The notes beneath the pieces are model-generated. The model was not told the DNA's origin, did not search any database, and was given only the letters and a program-made list of their open reading frames with translations. Source: Acidobacteriota bacterium (lineage in GTDB: Bacteria; Acidobacteriota; Thermoanaerobaculia; Multivoradales; JBCCEF01). From it: a stretch of DNA of 64,000 nucleotides. Positions 34,180 to 41,548 of the stretch are shown one piece after another. The position numbers and the translations under genes were made by a program. Position 1 is the first letter of the stretch. Every line of letters begins with the position of its first letter. The stretch is taken from contig JBCCEF010000006.1 of the NCBI GenBank assembly GCA_039030395.1, forward strand, positions 169,457-233,456, given 5' to 3'.

Positions 34180-34410
34180 CTACTTGAGGAACGCTGGATC
34201 TAAGTTCGAGCCGTGGATTGTGGAGTGACAGTTGGTGCACACCGTGTCGGAGGTGAATCGGGTGTGGAAGCCCGGAACGACCGCGTGGCATGAGTAGCAG
34301 AGATCCGCCACCGCCTGGAAGGTCAGCATGTGGCGGTTCGGCGAGCCGTGGGGCTGGTGGCAGGCGATGCAGCCTTCCACCCGCTGTGCGTGGATCGATC
34401 TAGGGAGGCT
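34180..34410 (-). pseudogene. Truncated DmsE/MtrA-type decaheme cytochrome, C-terminal fragment
   Basis: The frame holds three heme-attachment motifs (CIACH, CYSCH, CTNCH) with the PHGSPNRHML spacing of DmsE-like decaheme cytochromes c, and it ends naturally in NLDPAFLK. It opens only at a stop at 34411, with no signal peptide and no N-terminal seven heme motifs. It is thus the last fifth of the gene. It sits directly upstream of the MtrB-like gene, as in intact extracellular electron transfer loci. The break lies next to the start region of the plus-strand cytochrome gene at 34417. Confidence 0.75.
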
Positions 34411-34416
34411 CTAGAA

Positions 34417-34782
34417 ATGCCCAGAAAGAAGGTGGCGCTCCTCACGGCGATGGGGATGCTCATCGTCCTGTCGATGTCCGGTGCCGTGAGAGCCGACGAT
34501 TCGGACGAGGGCCCGACACGCTTCATGGCCCACAAATGCAACCTCTGCCACGGCGTACCGGCCGTGGGCATCGCGGCCAAAACGAAATCCAAGAAGCTGC
34601 TCGGTCCCGAACTCGGCGGGCCACTACCGGAGGTTGACCCGGTCGCCCTGGCGGCTTACCTGCGCCAGCAGCAAGAACTAGACGGCAAGGAACACAAGCG
34701 CGAATACAAGGGTACGGACGAAGAGTTGCAGACCATTCTCGACTGGCTAACCAGCCTCGATCCGCCGGCGCCGGAAGAGTAG
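34417..34782 (+). CDS. Small exported monoheme cytochrome c
   Basis: A 121-residue protein from the ATG at 34417 (GGGAGG at 34404-34409 as ribosome site). A signal peptide (cleaved near VRA/DD) is followed by one heme motif, CNLCH, near residue 46. The distal Met typical of class I cytochromes is not obvious. The C-terminal part LQTILDWLTSLDPP is the usual last helix of such domains. It should be periplasmic and pass electrons to or from the multiheme membrane cytochrome encoded six bases downstream. Confidence 0.82.
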   Translation: MPRKKVALLTAMGMLIVLSMSGAVRADDSDEGPTRFMAHKCNLCHGVPAVGIAAKTKSKKLLGPELGGPLPEVDPVALAAYLRQQQELDGKEHKREYKGTDEELQTILDWLTSLDPPAPEE

Positions 34783-34787
34783 GAAGA

Positions 34788-35405
34788 GTGTCTGCCACCG
34801 CGTGGATCGGAGTGATGATCGCCCTGGGGGTGGTCGTGGTGGCGTTGGTGACCAGCCGGATCCACCAACCCTTCGACCGGCGCGGCAAGGTGGCGGCCTT
34901 CTTCGCCCTCTTTCTGTTGCCTCTGGTTCTGGCCGGGGCTGGGGTTTCCGCTCACCTGGAACACGCCAAGAGCACCGAGTTCTGTCTCTCTTGCCACGTC
35001 ATGGAGCCCTACGGTGAGAGCCTGCAGGTCGCAGACGAGAGCTACGTGCCGGCGGCCCACTTTCAGAATCACTGGGTGCCACCGGAGCGCGCCTGTTTCA
35101 CCTGCCACACGCAGTACACGATGTTCGGAGGCTTCAAGGCCAAGATGCAGGGCCTCCAGCACGTTTGGGTCTACTACCTCGGCGAAGTGGCCGAGCCCAT
35201 CGAGCTGTACGAGCCCTACCAGAACCGCGAGTGTCTGAGTTGCCACGGCGGCGCGCGCCGTTTCGAGGCGGAGGAGCTCCACGCCGAGATCCGCGAGGAG
35301 CTGACCAGTGGCGAAACCTCCTGCCTCGATTGCCACGGGCCGTTCCACGACGTCCTCGAGGTCGCCGACCTGCCGAAATGGGAGAGTCCAGGAGGTAGTC
35401 GATGA
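34788..35405 (+). CDS. NapC/NirT-like membrane-bound tetraheme cytochrome c
   Basis: A 205-residue protein with a GTG start at 34788. It has an N-terminal hydrophobic region of two membrane segments (about 5-22 and 35-55). The periplasmic part has four heme motifs: CLSCHVMEPYG, CFTCH, CLSCH and CLDCH. This is the pattern of NapC/NirT quinol-oxidising cytochromes. It may take electrons from quinol to the small cytochrome c encoded upstream. The original receiving partner may have been the now broken decaheme conduit. Confidence 0.82.
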   Translation: MSATAWIGVMIALGVVVVALVTSRIHQPFDRRGKVAAFFALFLLPLVLAGAGVSAHLEHAKSTEFCLSCHVMEPYGESLQVADESYVPAAHFQNHWVPPERACFTCHTQYTMFGGFKAKMQGLQHVWVYYLGEVAEPIELYEPYQNRECLSCHGGARRFEAEELHAEIREELTSGETSCLDCHGPFHDVLEVADLPKWESPGGSR

Positions 35406-35641
35406 ACGACACCCGCCCGCGCCCCCGTCGTCTCCGCCTGGCCGGCATCGCCGTCGTCCTGGGGCTGCTGGTGGAAGCGGTGACCTTGGCCTGGTCCCAT
35501 CCGCTGGCGTTTCTGGTGTTTCTCGGCGTTGGATTGCCGCTGACGGGCCTGGGCGTGCTCCTCTACCTCTGGGAACTGGTCACCGCTCGGTCACCGCGGC
35601 GAAGCATGTACCCGATCCCCGGCGGCACCAAGCCCGGTTAG
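35402..35641 (+). CDS. Small two-helix membrane protein
   Basis: A 79-residue protein whose ATG overlaps the tetraheme cytochrome stop by four bases. Two hydrophobic segments (about 14-30 and 35-58) and a basic C-terminal tail are visible. No family is recognised. Coupling to the two cytochrome genes suggests an accessory subunit of a small quinol-to-cytochrome module. Its end overlaps the convergent membrane gene by four bases. Confidence 0.6.
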   Translation: MNDTRPRPRRLRLAGIAVVLGLLVEAVTLAWSHPLAFLVFLGVGLPLTGLGVLLYLWELVTARSPRRSMYPIPGGTKPG

Positions 35642-36195
35642 GCCTTGCGGCGGTTGCTCCGCACGGCGCGCCAGATCATGAACAGGCCCACCACCAATAG
35701 CAGTACCGCCCAGAAGATGACGGGCGAAGGCAACAACCGCTCCAGCCAGTCGAAGCGGGCCGCGAAGCCCGATACGCCGACACCGGTGAGGATCAGCCCG
35801 GAGGCCATCAGCGAGGCCCGCCGGCCGCGGCCGGCGAGCCAGGTGGCGATCAGGGCGAGACCGGCGACCAACGGAAGGCCCGGCAGCCAGTCGAGAAGCG
35901 GCCGCCAGGAGAGCCGGCCGTAGGTCAGCGCGAAGAACAGCACCGCGAAACCGATCCCCGCCACCCCGCGCCCCAGGGAGGCTGGTCGCCGCGAACCCAC
36001 CAAGAAATCCACCACCGAAGCCAACCCACCCACCAAGACGAACGCCGGCCAGAAGCGCTTGAGCGACGGCACGCCGACGCCGAGGGCATCGAGCAGCAGC
36101 CAGATCGCCACGGTGACCACCACCGCGCCCGCGACCATCAGTCCGCGGCGGTTTCGGGGGGTGGAGTCCGGAGGCATAGGCAGCGGTTTGTTCAT
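35638..36195 (-). CDS. LiaI/LiaF-like multi-pass membrane protein, module copy 2
   Basis: A 185-residue protein with about five or six membrane segments and little else, ending in WLERLLPSPVIFWAVLLLVVG and a basic tail. The hydrophobic pattern resembles LiaI/LiaF-like transmembrane regions found in envelope-stress systems. A partial copy of its C-terminus occurs at 24640-24825, and both stand about 100 bases upstream of, and divergent from, a TPR-CHAT gene. It is the first gene of the repeated module. Function unknown. Confidence 0.65.
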   Translation of the reverse strand: MNKPLPMPPDSTPRNRRGLMVAGAVVVTVAIWLLLDALGVGVPSLKRFWPAFVLVGGLASVVDFLVGSRRPASLGRGVAGIGFAVLFFALTYGRLSWRPLLDWLPGLPLVAGLALIATWLAGRGRRASLMASGLILTGVGVSGFAARFDWLERLLPSPVIFWAVLLLVVGLFMIWRAVRSNRRKA

Positions 36196-36298
36196 GGCGG
36201 GAGGTTACCAGGGGAGATTGCGTGGCGCTGGATGCGTTGCCGAACCGCGGATCTTTCATTTGACAATACAGGAGCTACCGTGTGGTTAAAATACTGCG

Positions 36299-38950
36299 AT
36301 GCGTATTATATGGGTGGTGAGAGGTCCTCAGAGGGTCACCTTTCTTTTGGCTCCTGTGATTGCCCTTCTCGCGGCGCCGGCCGCTTGGGCTTCTGAGAGT
36401 CGGGAGGCGTTCGAGAATTGCCAGCGTCTGTTCGATACAGCGCCGAGCGAACGGGCGTCCGCCAAGTGTTTCCGGCAGATGGCCACGCCGGGCAACCGGG
36501 AGGAGGTGGTCGAGCGGTTCGAAGCCTTGATTCGCCGCTTTCCCGACGAGCCGTGGCTGTACTACTACCTGGCGAGCACAGAATGGACTTCGCGAACGCC
36601 CAGAGTGCCCAAACACTATTCGCGGGCGGCGGATCTCCTCCAACGACGGGGAGACTTCGATGGCGAAATGGATGCTCGGCGCGGCCGCTCGACCTTTCTT
36701 CTCGACATTGGTGATGCGGCAGAGTCCTCGGCAGAGTTGGAGCGCATGAAGGCCTTGGTGGGACCGGAAACCTCGCCAGAAAATCGGGCTTGGGTCGACA
36801 TCGTGGAAGCACGTTTTCTGGTGATCGCCGACAAAAGTCTCGACCGCGCGGTGGACGTCCTTCGGCGCTCCGAAGCCTATGTGCGCGATTCCGGTACGGT
36901 GGATATCAATCTCAAGCGTCGCTGGCTCAATCAGGCCTTCACTGCCACCTATGAACTCGGTCGTTACGATGAGGCGAAGCCGTTGCTCGACGAGCTGGTC
37001 ACGGCTTCCGAGACCGCGGGAAGCGCCCAGGGCCGGGCCACGGCGGCGCTCTTCCAAACCCTTTTCGCGATCACCACCAACCTCCCGACGTCTGCTGTCC
37101 GCGAGGCCGCTGTCACGAACGCGGAGCGAAGCCTGGAGTTGAGCCAGGCGGCTGGTGTTGCTCCTTTGGAAGCCAGGTCGCTTCGATTGCTCGGCCAGCT
37201 CCGGGGCGGCGACGAGGGCCGTCGTCACTTTGCACGGTGCCTTGAGTTGACGAGGGACTCCGCCGGCCTGGCGAGATTGCGCGTGGACTGCCTGTCCGCT
37301 CTTGCGGTCTCGGAGGCTCGCGACGGCGATCCGAACGCATGGTCCCGAATCGTCGAAGCGCAGCAAGTGGTCGAAGGGCTCGACGATGATTGGCCGCGCC
37401 TGACCTTGGAGCGGGCCGCTGCTCGAGTCCTTTGGTTACAGGGTCATCGGGAGCGCGGATGGAATGCGGGTCTCAAGATTCTGGATCGATTGGAAGAGTT
37501 GCGCGACGCTCAGTCCGGAGACAGCGGCAGAGTTGGTGTTCTCGCGGCTCGCTGGGAGCCGTACCTATGGCTCGCCGGCGAGTTGCTCGCCGGCCGAAGT
37601 GAGACCGATCGAATCGAACTGGAACGGGCCTTCCAGGTGATCGAGCGGATGCGGGGTCGGGTGCTGCTCGACAGCTTGGCCGAATCACGCTCGGAGAGGC
37701 CGCAAGAACCGGCGTCCCTGGCCTCGGTAGAGCGCGAGTTGGAGGAGCACGAGGCCATGCTGTCGTTTCAATTCTCCGTCGAGAGAGACGTCTTCGGCCG
37801 ATCCGTCGGAGGTTCCTGGGTGATCGTCTCAACCCACGACGGGAGTCGAGCCATCCGGTTGGAGGATCGCCTGAAAGTCGAGCCGCCAATCGGAGACCTG
37901 GTGCGACTGAAGCGGTTGGATGAAGCGCCCGAAGTCTTGCAGTTGCTTCATGGGCAGTTGCTCGCGAAGGCACTGGCGACTCTGCCGGCGGCGGTTGAAC
38001 ACTTGATTCTGGTGCTCGATGGAGAGCTGCATCGGATTCCGTTCGAAGCCTTGCGAGCTTCCCCTGACCCGAGCGCGTCCCTCGTGAACCGGTTTCGCAT
38101 TTCCTATCAGCCATCGGCCACCCTTTGGCTGAAGTGGCGGACCCTGCCTGTCGAGATGAAGCCGCCACTCTCCGTCCTCGCACTGGCCGATCCGATGCTT
38201 CCCGTATCGGATCCAGTGCCTGGGTTGAAGGGCTTGAGGGGGCGACCGGATTGTCGGGATCTTCCTCCGCTCCTTCACGCCAGGGAGGAGGGGCGCCAGG
38301 TGTTGAAGAGCCTGGGTATGGGCCGCCTGTGGATAGGAGTCGACGCATCGGAAGCGGCTCTCAAGGCGGAGCCGCTCAGCGAACACTCGCTCATCCATTT
38401 TGCCGCCCATGCGTGCACCTTGCCGAGTCGCCCGGAAGCCTCAGCGATTCTGTTGGCGGCGGGCGATGCCCAGCAAGACGGACACCTCCGGCCCGCTGAC
38501 ATTTTGGAACTCGACAATCTGCCGCCGATGATCGTTTTGGCCGCCTGCCGAACGGCCGATGGAAGGGTAGTCCGAGGTGAAGGGGTGATGAGCCTCGTCC
38601 GGTCGTTCTTTGAAGCTGGCGCGAGGGTGGTGGTAGCCAGCCAGCGGGATCTACCGGACTATGAGTCCTCCCTGATTTTCTCCGCGGTCTACCGCCATCT
38701 GAGCGAGGGCTTGAGCGTCGGGGAAGCGCTCCAACGGGTGCAGCGGGAGCGCATCCGAGCTGGCGCTCCGTCCGCCGGTTGGGGTTCCCTCCGGGTTCTC
38801 GGAGATGCTGACTGGGTGCCTTTCCCAGGCGGCATCTCCGTTCCGAGAGAGTCGGGACATCTGGAATGGATCCTCGCCATCGCTCTCGCCCTTCTGGCCG
38901 TTGGGGCTTTGGTGGTTCTCTGGCGGCAAAGGCGAGCGCGAGATCGCTAG
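36299..38950 (+). CDS. Exported TPR-CHAT caspase-like protease, module copy 2
   Basis: An 883-residue paralog of the protein at 24921-27608, similar along its whole length (for example FPDEPWLYYYLASTEW against FPDQPWLYFYLAFLEW). A signal peptide (cleavage near AWA/SE), TPR-like helices and a CHAT domain come first, with a final membrane segment at about 855-876. The dyad is His704 in HFAAHAC and Cys750 in VLAACRTADG, both intact. It converges on its anti-sigma gene with a four-base overlap. No clear ribosome site lies close to the ATG at 36299; a GTG at 36314 is an alternative. Confidence 0.85.
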   Translation: MRIIWVVRGPQRVTFLLAPVIALLAAPAAWASESREAFENCQRLFDTAPSERASAKCFRQMATPGNREEVVERFEALIRRFPDEPWLYYYLASTEWTSRTPRVPKHYSRAADLLQRRGDFDGEMDARRGRSTFLLDIGDAAESSAELERMKALVGPETSPENRAWVDIVEARFLVIADKSLDRAVDVLRRSEAYVRDSGTVDINLKRRWLNQAFTATYELGRYDEAKPLLDELVTASETAGSAQGRATAALFQTLFAITTNLPTSAVREAAVTNAERSLELSQAAGVAPLEARSLRLLGQLRGGDEGRRHFARCLELTRDSAGLARLRVDCLSALAVSEARDGDPNAWSRIVEAQQVVEGLDDDWPRLTLERAAARVLWLQGHRERGWNAGLKILDRLEELRDAQSGDSGRVGVLAARWEPYLWLAGELLAGRSETDRIELERAFQVIERMRGRVLLDSLAESRSERPQEPASLASVERELEEHEAMLSFQFSVERDVFGRSVGGSWVIVSTHDGSRAIRLEDRLKVEPPIGDLVRLKRLDEAPEVLQLLHGQLLAKALATLPAAVEHLILVLDGELHRIPFEALRASPDPSASLVNRFRISYQPSATLWLKWRTLPVEMKPPLSVLALADPMLPVSDPVPGLKGLRGRPDCRDLPPLLHAREEGRQVLKSLGMGRLWIGVDASEAALKAEPLSEHSLIHFAAHACTLPSRPEASAILLAAGDAQQDGHLRPADILELDNLPPMIVLAACRTADGRVVRGEGVMSLVRSFFEAGARVVVASQRDLPDYESSLIFSAVYRHLSEGLSVGEALQRVQRERIRAGAPSAGWGSLRVLGDADWVPFPGGISVPRESGHLEWILAIALALLAVGALVVLWRQRRARDR

Positions 38951-39621
38951 GGAGGCGAAGCGGTCGAACCGAAGCGCGCGGTGAAAGTTTGCTCATCCAG
39001 AACGAGCGCGCCGCTCTTTGCCGTTACCCGCCAGAGAATACGGGCGCCCGAGGGTACCCCCTCCAGATCTTGCTCGGGTACCCGAAACGTTGTCTCGCCG
39101 GAAGGCGAAGCCGTCAGATTTTCGATCTCGATCACCTCGCCACTGTGATCGGAGGTGATCCAGGTCACCCGCAGGTCGAAACGATCGGCGTCCAGGTGCT
39201 GCCACCGAAGCTCGAATTCACTGGCAGACAGCACGGTGTCCGCAGTCATCGAAGTCGTGAGTTCGGCCTGGGCTCCCCGCTCGACATCCTTTGGCAAGAA
39301 GAAAAGCGCTCCGACGCCGATGACGACCAGAACCACCGCTGCCGCGGCGATCTTCGGAAGGTAGCCGATGAAGGCGGCGGTGCGTCTTTCGGAGGGGCGG
39401 GGTAGAGACTCCATGTCCGAAGCCAACCCCCAGGCGCGGGCGCAGAAGGGACATTGCGAGACGTGAGCCAATACCTTCCGAGTATCTTCTGGTGAGAGTT
39501 CCTGGGCGACCGCCTGCCAGATCAGGTCGGAGTCGGGGCAGTCGCTCTGCGGCCGGTCGGTCTCTCCGTCCACCGAAAGCATCTCTCTCAACTCTTCGTC
39601 TGTCCATGACGCTGGGTTCAT
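38947..39621 (-). CDS. Zinc-type transmembrane anti-sigma factor with Fn3-like periplasmic domain, copy 2
   Basis: A 224-residue paralog of the copy-1 anti-sigma factor. The zinc-site residues fall at the same positions (Cys28, His53, Cys57, Cys60 in HVSQCPFC). One membrane segment lies at about 88-109 and is followed by the Fn3-like domain (FELRWQHLDADRFDLRVTW, ARILWRVTAKSG). The start at 39621 overlaps the sigma factor stop by four bases. The linker before the membrane segment is shorter than in copy 1. It should restrain the sigma factor encoded upstream. Confidence 0.8.
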   Translation of the reverse strand: MNPASWTDEELREMLSVDGETDRPQSDCPDSDLIWQAVAQELSPEDTRKVLAHVSQCPFCARAWGLASDMESLPRPSERRTAAFIGYLPKIAAAAVVLVVIGVGALFFLPKDVERGAQAELTTSMTADTVLSASEFELRWQHLDADRFDLRVTWITSDHSGEVIEIENLTASPSGETTFRVPEQDLEGVPSGARILWRVTAKSGALVLDEQTFTARFGSTASPP

Positions 39622-40172
39622 CGTGAGGCTCCTTGCACTCCCTTTTTCCGTAGACAGGACGCAAGGTCGCTCCGTCCGCGGAGTACCAGGTTCTCCACCT
39701 TCTTGTTGGGCCAATCCAGCATCGCTCCGATCTCCTTGACGCTGTGTTCGCGCAGTCGAAGAAATACAGCGATGCGGCGAGCCTCGTTCAGGCGTTCGAG
39801 GCACTTGTAAATGGCGTCATGCGCCTGTTTGAGGGTGAGATGGCGTTCCGGGTCGTGTTCCCGGGACGGTGGAAGATCGCCCGTAGAGTTGGGCAACGGC
39901 ACCGGCGCTAGGCATTGTCGGCGTCGAATCTCGTCGATCACCAAATTGCAGGCTGTTTTCTTGGCAAAGGCGAACGGATTCTCAATCTCATCCGCGTCTT
40001 CTCGGAGCTTCTGCGTCATCCGCATCAGAGCTTCCTGAACGAAGTCCTCCACCTCATCCGGGCGAAGGAAGGAGAATCTGGCCTGGACAGCCCGAATCAA
40101 ACCGATACGGATATCGGCGACGATCCCGCCAATGGATTCCCTGCCGTCTTCAGCCATTGTTTCAAGACTCAC
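39618..40172 (-). CDS. ECF RNA polymerase sigma factor, module copy 2
   Basis: A 184-residue protein with region 2 (LRPDEVEDFVQEALMRMTQ, NPFAFAKKTACNLVIDEIRRR) and region 4 (IAVFLRLREHSVKEIGAMLDW, KKVENLVLRGRSDLASCL). It matches the copy-1 sigma factor in the unusual region 4 ending, with a xxRGRxDLxxCL pattern. The start could be the ATG at 40172 or an in-frame ATG at 40157. The gap of 136 bases to the divergent barrel gene holds the two promoters. Confidence 0.85.
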   Translation of the reverse strand: MSLETMAEDGRESIGGIVADIRIGLIRAVQARFSFLRPDEVEDFVQEALMRMTQKLREDADEIENPFAFAKKTACNLVIDEIRRRQCLAPVPLPNSTGDLPPSREHDPERHLTLKQAHDAIYKCLERLNEARRIAVFLRLREHSVKEIGAMLDWPNKKVENLVLRGRSDLASCLRKKGVQGASR

Positions 40173-40308
40173 TGATTTGACGGCGCGTATTGTACACGAC
40201 GGAGCTCATCTTAGTTTGGGGTGAGTGTTTCCCGCTGCTCGTTCGTCGAGGGCGTGAGGCTGATGCTGTTCGGCCTCACTTCTCGAATCTTTTTGATAGG
40301 AGGGATTC

Positions 40309-41265
40309 ATGTGCACAATGAGCCGGCAGGGCAGTTCGGTGAGTCGAGTGAAAAGGCTGAAGGGTTCGGCCGTGGTGTTGGGATCTTTGGTCTTTTTGTG
40401 GATGCCCGGTACCAGTTGGGCTAGTTGTCCAGGATGCTCGGGCTGGTCGGACGGCCGAGTTCGTGTGGAGATCGCATCGTTCGATCCGAACACAAGAACC
40501 GTCGGACTTGAAGTTGGGCATGATTGCGACCAGGGAGGAGAGATCTACTATTCGACCGCGAGCCGCTCTCTGACGACGATCAATTTGGCCAAACAAAGGT
40601 TTGGCTGGCGGGGTGGACGGATCGATTTCGAGGCCCAGTCGTCGGATCAATCTTCTTCGGACGATAATGAGATCGTTGTCATTTCCCTTCATTCGTTATG
40701 CCTAGGCTTGCAAGATCATTCGGCCGACGTAGAGCTGTGTCTCCCAAACTGCGAAGGAGAGACTTCCCATGAAGAGGTCGCAACCGTAAGCGGTGAGGCT
40801 CCTGACCTAGAGCGATTTGTAATATTTTTCTTAAACGCATCCTATTTCAAGGATCGGAACTCATCCGGTGTAAATACTGACCTCGGGGCGAGGTTTGATC
40901 TGTTCTGGAAGGGGCGCTTCGGTGTCCAGGTGGCAGCGTTGGCGGCGGAGGACGAAATACCTTTTTCGGATCTGGCTTCCGAGGCAACGCAAGATGTACT
41001 GCTTGGAGATCTTCGAGGCGCCTTTAATTTTTTTCGCACCTGTCGAATCGAGGCGGGTGCTTTTCTGGGTGTCGGCTATTCAGATCTTGAGGTTGACACC
41101 AAACGATACGCCAAAGGCTGGGGTGCAACCGCGGGGGTGGGTTTCAAGGCCCGGATGAATGATCACTTCTTTGCCGGGGCAGATCTCTTGGCCCGCTATC
41201 AGCACGGGAAAGATGAAAGCCAGATCAACTTGGAAAGTGCGGTCTTCGTGGGTATCGCATTCTGA
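40309..41265 (+). CDS. Secreted protein with C-terminal outer-membrane-barrel-like domain, module copy 2
   Basis: A 318-residue protein with a signal peptide (VVLGSLVFLWMPGTSWAS) starting at the ATG at 40309 after the ribosome site GGAGGG. A short Cys-containing domain (CPGCSGW ... CLPNCEGE) leads to a VATVSG linker and a beta-rich region. That region ends in SAVFVGIAF with a final Phe, as in outer-membrane barrels. The order of parts equals that of the protein at 29060-30103, although sequence similarity is low outside the linker and the strand after it. It is divergent from the sigma factor gene and is a candidate target of it. Confidence 0.62.
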   Translation: MCTMSRQGSSVSRVKRLKGSAVVLGSLVFLWMPGTSWASCPGCSGWSDGRVRVEIASFDPNTRTVGLEVGHDCDQGGEIYYSTASRSLTTINLAKQRFGWRGGRIDFEAQSSDQSSSDDNEIVVISLHSLCLGLQDHSADVELCLPNCEGETSHEEVATVSGEAPDLERFVIFFLNASYFKDRNSSGVNTDLGARFDLFWKGRFGVQVAALAAEDEIPFSDLASEATQDVLLGDLRGAFNFFRTCRIEAGAFLGVGYSDLEVDTKRYAKGWGATAGVGFKARMNDHFFAGADLLARYQHGKDESQINLESAVFVGIAF

Positions 41266-41548
41266 GCCCAACTTCGTTGGGGCAATCGTTGTTCCGCAAG
41301 TACTCTTTTGGGGTTCGAGAGAAACCAGCGTAACCTTTCCTTCGTTCGTTGAAGCGCTTCTTCACGCCGGGGAGGTGCGCAAGGCGATCTGCGCCATGCG
41401 GTCGAGGCGGTGGTGACCTGTTGGTCGAGGCCGAGCCACCGGGCTTCGGCGACGACGGCCCACCTTGGGTCGGGGCGGGTGGGGCGGCAAGCTCCGAGGT
41501 CCTTGCGGTAGGCTCTGCGCCTACACCTGAGACTTCCTTGGAGAACCC
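41266..41548. other. Intergenic region without visible gene
   Basis: These 283 bases separate the barrel-like gene and the propeller gene. I see no coding frame with family resemblance, no strong hairpin and no clear promoter; the promoter of the propeller gene should lie near the right end. Confidence 0.4.

Noticed and set aside
24921-38950. A true type III-E CRISPR Craspase locus, because of TPR-CHAT plus sigma factor genes.
   Set aside because: There is no Cas7-11, no CRISPR array and no Csx30-like gene, and both CHAT proteins carry signal peptides and a membrane anchor. Only the regulatory logic is comparable.
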